A stretch of DNA of 64,000 bases, taken from NCBI RefSeq assembly GCF_023065955.2, contig NW_026622919.1, forward strand, positions 5,840,501 through 5,904,500, given 5' to 3'. Position 1 is the first letter of the stretch. Every line of letters starts with the position of its first letter. Positions 21,897 to 33,800 of this stretch are shown here, piece after piece. The position numbers and the translations under genes are program-made. The notes under the pieces were generated by a model, which searched no databases, was not told the origin of the DNA, and saw only the letters and a list, made by a program, of their open reading frames with translations. This stretch comes from Ursus arctos. Lineage: Eukaryota > Chordata > Mammalia > Carnivora > Ursidae.

Positions 21897-24800
21897 CCGA
21901 GACACATAAAGGAGCCAACAGACACAGGAGAAAAGACAATGAAAGGTACTCATCAGTCAGGTGATGGTCCTAAGGAGTAACGACAGAGCCCGGCCCTGGT
22001 CCAGGGCTAGGGGGCTGCCCTCACTCTCAGCCTTGGCCTCAACTCATGGTCTTTCGGGTCATAAGACTCTGTGAGTCTGTCTGTTTGGTGGCATGGGGAG
22101 GGGTGGGGTGGCTCTGAGTCCCTCTGTTCCAGCATCACTGCAACCTGGCCTTTTCGTCCGATTGACTAAGGCTAATGGTCTATAAATACTGCTGCTTTAT
22201 AACTTTCAAAGAAAGCCCTCTGCCATCGCACTGGAGTGTCACAAGCAGCCCGTGAGGAGGGCAGAGCAAGAACCTGGTGACCCGTGAGAAGGAGACGGAC
22301 CTGCCCGCACCACCAGACAGAGAATGCCACCCCGCTGCTCCAGGTCCAGCGCGCCCACGGTTCCCTCCGCTCCGATCGATTCCACGGCCCTCCGGAAGCC
22401 CTCCCCACGGGGCCCCCCACGGGACAGACGCGCACGGTACCGTCCGAGCTCCAGCTGCTGCGGCGCGTGCTCAGCTTGATGGGGACGGTGCTGGGCAGCT
22501 CACACGTGGTGAAGATACTGCTCTGGCCAGGCGCCTGCACCAGCTCGATGCACTTGCCGCTGAGCTGGGACGACAGCGCGCAGCTCATGGGCTTGTAGGC
22601 GAAGGCAGAGCAGTACCCAGACAGGCAGGCTCGCTGGTAAAAATCCAGCACTTTCTTTCTGCCAGGAGAGTAGGGCAGAAGTGAGGGGAGTGGCCCTGAG
22701 ATGCCCCCATGCCGGTGAGCCAGGCAGGCAGATGGCCAAGGCTGTCTGCCATCAGCATGAGGGGGCTTCCTCACCCACCTGTCAGAACCCGAAAGAGGGT
22801 AGATGTCCGCCCCATCCCAGAAGTCTGTGCAGGCCTCTAAGACCACGTCAGCCGTGCCATGGGACAGCATCTGTTCTGTGCCTGGGGGGGGGAGGACAGA
22901 GGTCAAACCATGAGCGGCCCTAGCCACTGCCGCCTGTCACTCCCGCCTCAGGTAACACCCTGCCATCCCTGAGAAGGGTGCTAGGGAGCCCTTGGGGAGT
23001 AGGATGCCCCAGGCCTCTGTGGGCTTGCGACCCTTCAGTCCCCAACCCCTGTGGCCACCACCCTCCCAGCAGCAGTCCCCAAATCCAATCCCTGCCACAT
23101 CTGAGGAAGACTCTGGAGGCAGTCTAGTGCTCATCTGCCCAGGCCCCCCGAAAAAGGGACGTCTAAAAGAAGCCCTGCCCTGCCAAGCTCCGGGCAGGTC
23201 TGGCCTGATGCTGGCCAAGCGTGGAAGGCTCACTGGTGGTGGTGTCCTTGATGAAGAGACTGATCATGTGGCTGAGCGGGGGGCGCCGCTTGGTGACACA
23301 GGAGAGCCTCCCCAGCGATGTCTCCTTCACCATCTCGGCGCTGGGGAGGCGGTAGAGTGCGAGGTGGTTCTCCTGTTTGAAGAGCTCCTTGGCCCCAGGA
23401 GTGAAGCCTGCAGGGGGAGGCACAGCAACTCGGGGTGTCTGGGAGGAAGCCCACAGCACCTACAGCTCCCTCGCTTGCAGGGAGAGAACCCCCGTCAGGC
23501 TGGGCTGGTTCTTTCCCCCTTTCATCCCGCCCTTGGTTATTTTCCCAGCCTAGGCAGCACTGTCAAACGGGGCCTGATCCCCAGGGGTGGTCAGAAGCTG
23601 CCAGGGCTGACAGGGCTCCTGGCGAAGGCCCGGGGCACTGGTCTGCTCAGAGCCGGGGGCCAGCGCACCTATGAGGCGGGCGAGCTCGCAGAGGCCCCAG
23701 GGCACGTGCACGGGCAGGACGGCGCTGTGGCTCTCCTGCAGGGCAATGTTGCACAGATGGTCGGAGAAGCGGCACAGCCGCTCGGTGACGCCGGCATTAC
23801 ACAGGTTCAGCAGCACGTTAAGGCCCAGGGGCTTCAGGGATGTGAGGTGCAGCTGCCAGTTGGAGTCGTCGAACTGGATGCAGGAGGGGTTCTGCTGGTC
23901 CTGGGACAGGCTCAGCATCTCCAGGTGGTAGTCGCACACGAAGTCCTCTGCTTCATAGGGCTCGCCCTCCAGCCCGGGCTGGGTGGCAGGGAAATGGGGA
24001 GGGGAGGGGAGAGCCTCAGCCGGGGAGAAGGCACCCCTTCCCGGCTAGCACGCTCGCACCCACGATCTTCCCATTCCTCCCAGAAACCCTCTCCCCGTCC
24101 CTGCTGGGCTTCGGCTGCTTCCGGTAGCTGTGCCCAACAATGGCAGCACCTCAGAAGAGGGTGCCAGAGCAGGGAGGGCACAATGCAGGGTCTCTCTCAG
24201 CCAGGGGGAGGTATTTTAGAGGGAGTCACCAACTTTCTGTCTTTAGAAGGCTGTGACCAGGAGGAAGGGCCATGCCCAACCAGTTACCATTTGTAAGACC
24301 CAGAGATGGGGAAAGGGCCTCCTTCCTGGAAGGGCCCTGGGTCCTGGATGAGGCCTCAGGAAGCCATCCTGCCTGGCCGAGCCTGGAGGCCTGAGAAGGG
24401 AGGCGTCACATCTGTCCTTTGGCCGCATCCATCCAGGACGGGCTGCACCCCTTGGCCCCTTCAGCAGGGAGGCCAGGGCACCCCGCGGCTGTTCTCCGCG
24501 CTCCTCTCACCTTGCCAGCCTCTTCTTCACCGCCCTCCGTGTCCCGGCTGAAGCTCACGTTGGAGCCGGACGGGTGTTTGCTGCGGCCGTGTGCTTTGTG
24601 GTGAGAGTAGAATTCAGCGGGCTTGGGACCGTCACCAGGCCAGTCACCACGTTCCTGCTCATTGGAAAGGTGCAGGGTAGTGTTCAGGGAACCGGCCAGG
24701 AGGGCATCTCGTTCGTGGGGCTGAGGAGAACAAGGAGCACAGGCCTCGGACCAGGGTCCCGCTGGCCGCCTTGGACCAGGGAGGCAGGGCAGTGATGCCC

Positions 24801-27800
24801 CCTCGCTGCCTGGGGTGGAGGCTCTGGCCGAACACGGCCCGGAAGCAGATCCTAACGCTGCTCCAGCCTCCCTTCTCCCTCCAGCCTCGCCCTCCCTGAG
24901 GCCACTGGCCGGGCCCAGAGCTGGGTCCTCGGGAGCCGGCCATACCTCCTCCTCTACCTCGGGATGGCAGAAGGAGCGGGTGGACAGGTCATCTGTTAGG
25001 TCCTCGTGGCTGCTGTGCGGGGGCTCCACCTTCCCACTGAAGAACAGCACGGTCTCCGGGCTGGGGTTTGGCCATGACAGGATCCCCTGTTTGTCCACAC
25101 AGCACAGGACCTGCAGGGAGAGACGGGGATTGGGAAGGGGGCCTGGCATTCCCTGTCCTGCCAGCATCCACCTCAGTGGCGGGCGGGCAGCTGGACACGG
25201 CTGGGGGCAGGCCAGCGGAGGCGGGGTCCCCCCGCAGGGCCCGCCCTCACCGTGACGGAGCCCAAGCTGTGCAGCAGGCTGGAGCTGTGGCTCAGGGTCG
25301 GCGATGTCCCTTGGATCACCCGCAGGAAGTGACCCCAAATGCAACGTAGCATTTCCTGGTGGGAGAGACAAAGTCCGTGTTATTCCCCCAGAGATGGCCT
25401 CTGGGGCGGGCAGAGGAAGCAGTCCGGGGACACCAGGAAGCTGCGGTGGAGAGGCATCTGTCCGGGCAGAGCGCACTGCCCACGTGAGACAGGAGGCTCC
25501 ACGGCCATAAAGTAGGGGAGCCCCAGGGTTCGGGAGGGGCCCCCTTGAGGGAGCTCGGGTTGGTGGCTACAGGGGCCTGAGGCAGAAGGTGTCCCAGGTG
25601 CGTGTACCTGAGAGGAGACAGCTTCCGTATAGCTGCTGAGGGTGTCCTCTGAGAACTTGGCCAGCTGCACGGAGAAGAGGGCACCAGCTCAGGGAGATGC
25701 CCTTACACAGGCCTCCCAGCTGCAGGGGTGGGGACCCCACACCAGCAAGGCTCCTGACACCTTTGGTAAAAGACACCTGGGCATTCCCCGAGTCCCCTGT
25801 CCGCTGAGTGCTGGGACGGATGATCCCCCACCTCCCAGGGCCTGGCCTGGAGGCTCTGCCACATGGGGAGCTTCTCAGGGCCCGCTCGTGCGCGGGGCCC
25901 ACGGTGGGACTGGACCTCTGCATCTGTTACCTGGGGCACAGCTGACATCCTCTTTTTGCTCCTGATTTTTGTTCTTTTTTTTTTTTTTTTTTAAAGATTT
26001 TATTTATTTATTTGACAGAGATAGAGACAGCCAGCGAGAGAGGGAACACAAGCAGGGGGAGTGGGAGAGGAAGAAGCAGGCTCATAGCAGAGGAGCCTGA
26101 TGTGGGACTCGATCCCAGAACGCCGGGATCACGCCCTGAGCCAAAGGCAGACGCTTAACGACTACGCCACCCAGGCGCCCCAGTGATTTTTGTTCTTTTT
26201 GTACTGTCCCCCAGATGCCTTGGAACAACCTACCAGGGAGCTGGGAGAGGCCTTGCTCATCTGGGCCAGGACTCGAGCTTCTCCACAGGCAGTTGCCAGA
26301 ACCCAGAGGACTGGAAAGAGCAGGGGGAGGATGGGCAGGACGCCATTCACCTGGGGAAGCACGAACCACACTGAAGGCTCCCAAAGAGCCGATGACCTGG
26401 AAAGAGGGAGGGACGGAAGGCCTTCCCCAGCCCCGAAGCCATTCCCTGAGCAGAAAGGGACAGCTGTCCAGGGCAGGAAGAGAAGGGGAGAGGCATTCTT
26501 AAGCTGAAGCTGGAGGGACCTCTGGGCTACAGAGAGGGAGGGACAGCCAGGGCACCCTGAGGGGACCCAGCCTCCAAGGAAAGAGCCAAGCACAACAGAG
26601 GGGAAAGGGCGGGGGTTACCTGGAGCTGGAGGAGGGTATACTGCCAGGAGGTGACGCCAGGGGCGTTCAGAATGAAGCGCAGGGCATTGGTGATGAGGAA
26701 GCCGGCCTTTGGGGAACAGAAGTGCAGCCTTAGCATTCCCCCTCCCCAGAGAGGGACCCAGGCTCTAAGGCTCCCCTTCCTCTGCCCACTCATACCCCCC
26801 AGCCCCAGCACTGGCCATCTCACTCTGGGCCCCCCCATCTTTACTCACACGCTCACCTGAATCTGGCCCTGAGGCTCCCCCATTTCCCAGCCCTCTCCCC
26901 TGCCCCGAGAGGCCCGCCTCACGCACCAGGACCACAGGCACGGCATAGTGCAGCATCACCGACTGCACTGTGAACCTCTCATTGTCCAGAGCGGTGACTG
27001 GGCGGGACAGGGCCATGTCCAGGCACCATCTGCAGAAAGGGGTAACCCTTTAGTTGGGCAAGCTCTCAAGAGAAGAGGCTGGAAACACCCACCTGCACGG
27101 GGCATCACTGAGTCAGGCCATCTCTCCTGTTCCCTGGCCCCCACCAAGGGGGCCCCTGGGAGAGGGGTCTGGGGCAACCTCCAGAGCTGTCCCCTCAGAG
27201 TTCCAACGGGGAGAGGAACAATCACCCAGACTAGGAATTCTCATGAGATACTAAAGAATCCACAGAGGTGTCTACCCTAAGGGGGCTCAGTATAAACCAG
27301 GCTCGCTCCTTGTCACCCTGCCCCCTGCTCCCAAAGGCACCAGAGGAGAGAACTCAGGGGCCAGAAGGAAGGCAGGGCAGCAACCCTACCTGATGTTGTC
27401 GATCACAGGGGTCTCAAGGACGCGGAAGAGCCGGTGCTGCTGAGGGTTCTGTGGCCCTTTCTTCACTTCTCCCCGGGGGGAAGGGGGTGGAGAGAAAGGG
27501 GGAAACAGGTCTCCTGGCTCTAAGACGATGTGCTCATCATCCTGCCAGAGGGTCAGGGGAGGAGGGCGAGGGCATTGGTTCAATTAGAAGCCACTCTTTC
27601 TTGACAATTCCAACTAAGGGGGACATCTCACTGGGTTAGGGACCATCAGTTAGCAAAGAGTCAGCTGGGGGAGGGGGGGCTGTAGAACTGGATTCCTAGC
27701 AGCTTAAGGATTGGAGAAAAGAAAGAACAGGACAAGGAGAAAGACATTCCAGCTCTTCTCCATTCCTCCAGAGCCCTTGCCAAGAAGCCTGTGAGCCGGC

Positions 27801-30800
27801 CAGGAAGCTTCAGGATTAAGCCCTGGGACCCTCCCACCATTGCCTGTAGATGCTCCCACAGCATTTCCAGGGAACGAGAAAAGCCTCGAGCTACCTTGAT
27901 CCCCCTCAGAGAGGCGAACGATTCCTGGCCGGGCCTCAGCGCTATGATGTCTCCTTCTACCAACAGGCTAACTGGCAGGTTGACCAGGTGTCCATCTCTG
28001 TAGGCCCAGTGCAGGGACCAGGATGGTGCAAAGGGCATGTGGAGGTCTGGGTACATGGCATCTGGCCACTTGATCTCCTTGCCATCCCTGAGTGCATCTA
28101 AGGAGGAAGGAAAGAAGGAAACCACCTCACCCACAGCTCCGTACATCAGCACCCAGCACACCCCGTGGAGCTCTGCCTGCTCCCCTTCCTTTCTCAGAAG
28201 GCTTGCAGCAACCCACACCATCCATTCCAACACCATCCCTCTCTCAAGGTCACCTCCCCCGCGAAGCCTCTCCCACCACTCCAGCCCAGGCACTTCTACC
28301 TCCTCTGAACACCTGAAGCTCTTATTCTTTGTACCCTCACTCCATTCAAATACATTTCACAAGCATTGCTGAGGGCTTTGAGGGATGCAAAGGTCAAAGG
28401 TGAAGATGACACAGTCCGTGCCCTGGAGGAGCCGCAACCGAAAAGAGAGATGTATGTGGGCAGATAACACAAATCAAGGCAAACACGTGCTCAGAGCGTT
28501 AGGAAAGATCCCAGTGCTGCAGGAGCACAGCACAGCCGATGTGATCAGAGGCAGCTTCAGGGAAAAGGGAGCTTTTAAGATGGATCTTGAAGGATGGGCC
28601 AGATCTGTCAGCTGGAGCCGAGGGAGGGAAGAGCACACCAGGCAGGGGAACAGCAGGGCAAAGGCACAGAAGCAGGAGGTCCGCAATGGGTTTGGCACTG
28701 GGGAGGAGTTTTCGGGTAACAATGACAGTGAGAGAAGAGTGCGGAGAGGGAGGCTGAAGCCTGGCCCAGAGGTTCTGGGCAGCTTTGATAAGCAAGAGGG
28801 AGCCACTGATGGTTCCTGAGCAAGAGACTAAGTTCTCAGAGAGCAGGGCCAATCCTTCTCAATCACTGTTGTACTTCCCATGCGTGGCACGTGGCTGCAA
28901 CTAACTGATCATTCTCACTTAGCATTTAAATGTCCACTGCCTGGTTGGGTGCAAGAAAGGTCTCAGACAGTAGATGTTTCTCTTACAAGACCATAGGCCC
29001 TTGGAAAGTGGGAACCACTGTCTCTCAGAAGAGCCTAATATTCCCAATCCACAGTTCGGGCTTGATAAACACTAAGTGAATGAATGAGCAAGCAGGAATC
29101 GGACTCAGCAACTCCCTTCTTTAGGAATAGTGCTGCTCTGTTTTGGGCTCCCGGCTCTGGGCCCCCAACCCTGACTCTTGCGGGTCTTAGACTTCCCTGG
29201 CCCAGCATCCTACCTGCCCTGGCCCAGTACCGCCAGACAAGACAGACTTGGAAGAGAAAACCTCAACTGTCCTCCTGCCAAGAGAGGGCCTTCTCTGTTA
29301 GTCTCCCATCGTTAGCAAGCCTGCAAGCCAACTGGGCTGCCATCAGCCTCCCTGCGTGCCGTGCTCAGGCCAATGCTCGCATGTCCCTGGCTCTCACTGT
29401 CCCGCTCAAAAGAGGGCAGGGCAGCCTTCTCATTCTCCTGATGCCAAGAGCCCCCAGGATGCTGACCAGGGGCAGCGCCATCGCGCGGGGCTCCTGGCCG
29501 GGACTCGGGAGAAGCGCTCCTAGGGCTGACACATCGCAGAGCACCCTTTCCCACCCAGCGTGCCTGACCCTCGGCCTCACCTTGGATTTGGTCAATGATC
29601 CCTCGGAGCCTCCGCTGTGCCTCCCTCCGCTTCAGCCGGTCTTGCCGCCCGATGAGGACGAGGTTGAGCAGCAGCAAGAGCAGCAGCGCTGAGGCGTTCA
29701 CCAGCTCGGCCCCGTGGCTGGCGGGAAGAGGCGCGGAGGTGCTAGCAGGGGACGGGCTCCCCCGGCCAGCCAACCTGAGACACCCCACCCCGGTGCCTCC
29801 TGCGGAGAGTGTGTCATTCGGGTGCAGCCAGCGCAGGGACCGAGGATTCCCGGGGACCCAGCCCGTGACCGTGGGGGCAGCGAGCTCCCCGGGAGGAAGG
29901 TTACCTGCCGGCCGGCTGGCTCCCGTGGCAGCCAAGCAGCAGCAGCACGGCCAGCAGCATGAGCGAGGCTCCGGGCCAGTGGAAGCAGGAGCAGCGGTTA
30001 CTGTGGTGCAGGAAGCTGCTTCTCCACAGCTCCTGCGGAGGGGCGGCGGGGAGTGAGGGGCCCGCCCTGCTCCCACACCCGCCCGACCCGGCCTGGGGCT
30101 GCCCCGGTCTTCTGGCTTTGGTCTGGGCTGGGGTCCAGCCGCTTGGGCTCCTGGAGCAAGCGGGGGTCAGAACATCACTCCGCGGGGCAGCCCCGGCTTC
30201 CTTCTGATTTTTACTGAGGCTTCGGTCGGGTCACGCCGCCCAGCGAGCACGGGCTCCCGGGTCCCGAGCGCGGGCCTCCCACACCTCTCTGCCATCCCAC
30301 CTCGGCTCTCGCTTCCCCGCCGAGAAGCTTCACCTTCCACGTGAGACATTTCTTCCGTTCTTTCAGGTGTCCCTCCAGCACCGCCTCCAGCTGCTCCTTC
30401 AGGATGCTAAGGGCCTTCCGGGTAGACAGGCCCAGGGCCAAGGGTGGCTCGCCCTGGAGGGAACCAGGCGGCGCTCAGCATCGCCCTGGAGGCCCCAGGT
30501 CACTGCCCGGAGAGGCCATCCATCGCAGGCCGCAGGCCGGGCCCTCATCACCTCTCCCCCTGAATCCTCCCACCTCTTCCTCTACCAGCCACCCCGGCCC
30601 TCAGCGTGTCTGCTCAAATCACCACTACAGTAGAAGTCCCCTACTCCTCAAGGCCAAGTTAAAAACAGTAACAGACACACAACTTTCTCTACTCAGTGTT
30701 TCTTAACTCACCTTCCAAGGCCATCGGCATGTCCCGGCCCCACACACTGCTCTCGCCCCTCATTTTCCCATCGACCTCTGTTGCCATCTGTGTATTTCAT

Positions 30801-33800
30801 GAGCCGAAAACTAGTGTGTTTTTTTTTTTAAGTGGGGAAAGGGGAACTAACAAGAAGACACTAGCTCTTCATCGTTCCTAGGTAAAAACACTGAGAAAAA
30901 ACCCACCAAATACTGTTTCCACCATTTCACAGAAGGGAGCATATCGCAACACTCTGGCATCGGGAAGGACACGATCTCAGACAAGGGACAACTGCTCCCA
31001 GGACAGGACCTGCGATGCCATCCTCTCCTGTCACCGAGGGTGGAGGAACAGGGCATGGATAGGGGTGGTCCTGGGCGGCACTGGGGACCACCCACGCTGT
31101 CCTGTGTGAGCCCAGCCTGGCCTCTCCTTACTGACAGCCCCACTCCTGGGCTTCGCCCCTGTCTTCTCCTTCTCTGACTGGCTATTCTTTCCCCTTCATC
31201 CACCCCACAGCCCATCCCAAGGACATCTTAACAAATTCATGTACGTTTCCAGGACAGCCTCGGCCACCATCATGGAGTCCCCCACCACGCCTCCAAGCTT
31301 ACAGCTCCTGACGTTTACTTCCAGGCCTGACCACGGCCCTGAATGCTAACCTGTTTACTTGACGGCCACACTGCTGTTTCACGGGCCCCTAGGAGTGGAT
31401 TCCTCCCGAACCCTGGAGCGTGGCCCTCCCAGCTGGACAGCGCCACTCCCTCAGTGACCACCGCCCCCTCCCACTCCTCAGTGTCCACCTTTTCCAAGCC
31501 AACTGCAACATCCAGCCAGAGCAGCGCACATCGCCTCAACCAACCCCCGTTTATCTTTCCAACGAGCCCAGACTCCAGAGCAGGACCTGTGATCCACCAG
31601 CTTCTCCAGCCTCCTCTCCTGCGTTTCCTCCCTTCCTGACGCAAGCTGTGCTCTTTAAGAACTCGGCTGCAAGTACCTCTCTATGTTTCCCTACCCAGCA
31701 ACACGGGCCCAGACACCTCTCTCTTCCCCTTCAAGCCTCAGCTCAAACGTCACCTGCTCTGGGAAATCTTCCCAAAGCCAAGGGCTGCCCTTACGGGAAG
31801 AGGTTTGTATTCCAAGAGCACCCTGGGCAACCTGGCTCCCAGTCTGCATTGTGGAGAGCTGTCATCATAGATTGACTTGTCGGGCTCTCCCACCAGACTG
31901 CCAGTTCCTTGAAAACAGGTACTGAATTCTTCCATCTCCACATCCCTCCCGCCACCTGCTGAGACAGCGCCTGGCACAAGCAGCGGCCCCACGGCCACGG
32001 GCTGAGTGAATGGAGGATTGAGTGTGCACATAGCTTCAGTGATCCCAGTGACACATGAGTCAGGGGTTGTCAACCCGGGATCTATAGCAGAAATACCTGG
32101 AGCTTCTAAAAACGTGGATGTCCAGGTCCCGCCCCCTCCCCCAAAACTACCAAATCAAAACTTCTGAAGGTGAGGTCGATCCTCACATTGAATCTGATGC
32201 ACAGATTCCTAGGTCAGGGGCCCTGCGAAAAAGAACACCCCTGGGAAAGGAGTGCTGACAGAGAACTGGGTCTTTCCCAAGAGCACTGATGTGCGCTCCC
32301 CCCAGGCAAGGTTCCTGAGCAAGAGGAGCAAAGCCCTAGACTTGGGGCACCAAGAAAGGGGCTGGGGTTATCTACTGAGTCCTGGCCAAGGGTGGCTAAG
32401 CTGGTGACGCCCTGGCTGCCTCAACTCCTGGCCTGCCCCTCCTCCCCCTCGGCCTTCCCTGGGGTCTGCCCTGGCTTTGCCCACTGATGTCCCTGACTTC
32501 CTCCTCCGTGCCTGTCTCCATAGCCACCACTCTCCTTGGCAGCCCTTGCCCCTCACAGGACACACATCTCCACGAGCAGAAGGGGCTGCTGCACGGGGGC
32601 AGTATCCCATGACTGCGGACCCGCCCTGGTAGGACACACCTGCGTGGAGCCCCCACGCTGGCCCATTGCCAGCTTTCTCGCCCGAGGGATGAGGATGGGC
32701 TCCAGAGTGCGCCTGGCCCCAAGACTTCCCAGATCCCTTGCCTAAATCGCCCCTAATCCCTGCTCTCCATGCTGGCTTTGGGGGATTATGAAGATAAGAG
32801 CTGCTTCTTCCCAGAGGGGATAACTGGTTATTTCAGCTCAGGAAGATACGGGCCTCTGGGCAGGAGGCCCACACCCCAGCACGGGTAAATGCTCTACTAT
32901 ACAGCGTCGACCTCCCTCTGGCAGAGATCCTGGGGCCTTCCTGAGACGCCGTGGTCCAGGACAGATGAGTGTCGGCTGAGGCTAAGGTCTGGACGCCTGT
33001 CTCCCTGACTCCTGACATGGAAGGGGAGAGAGTCTCCAGCATGGGGGGAGGAAGAGAGGAGAAGGGGCCCAGAGGCCTTCTTGTGTCTAAGGGGCTGGCC
33101 CAGGGAGGACGCCCGTTCCACCCAACCCAGGAAAGAAAAGGATTTGGAAGTCACAGCCACTGCACACGGGGCGTCCCATACTGCCCCTCCCTCCCCGCTG
33201 CCCCCTCAGGTTCCACTTTGTGAGCTCTCTCTCTCCGCAGGGGGAGAGGTGAAGGTTCCCAAGATGGACTTGCCTAGGCCAGGCCTCCAGCAACGCTGTG
33301 GTGAAAACGTCGTGGAGGCAGGGAAAGGCTGGCCTACAGAGGTGGAAAGGCTACCTGCCAAACAGACATGACCTGGGGATTGGACAGGAGAAAGGGAGGG
33401 CTGGATAAATCCCAGGGGCAGCCGGTCACGTGGGAAGCCGCTGGGTCTGGGATGAGGACCATGCTCAGAAGGCAGGCAAAGGCTCAGAGGAGTAGCCAGG
33501 GAACCAGGGTGATGCCCACCCCCTCCCCACCCCACCGAGACCTTTAGACTTTGGACATCAGTAACTCCCCTCCTCTTGCCCTGTGGCTGTCCTGACATCC
33601 ACTGCCTCATTCCAGGTGCCCCCTTCCACAACCCAGAAATGGATTCACTCTTTCTCTCTCTGCACCCAGGTTCCTAGCACCTGCACACTGCTGCTCTCCA
33701 GGTGTGGGAGGTAGGGGCCAGAGGGGGGCAGAGGCTCCCGGGGCAGGGCCAGCAGAGGCCTGCAGGGCTGACTGTGGGCGTCTGCCCACGCATGTTGTGT

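Noticed and set aside
21280..21964. Open frames encoding long Cys-Val or Thr-His repeats
   Set aside because: These are translations of the CA/CG dinucleotide tract.
22992..24296. 434-codon plus-strand open frame inside TMEM94
   Set aside because: Antisense of TMEM94 exons at 23978-23669 and 23407-23234, kept open by coding-strand codon bias. No recognisable protein.
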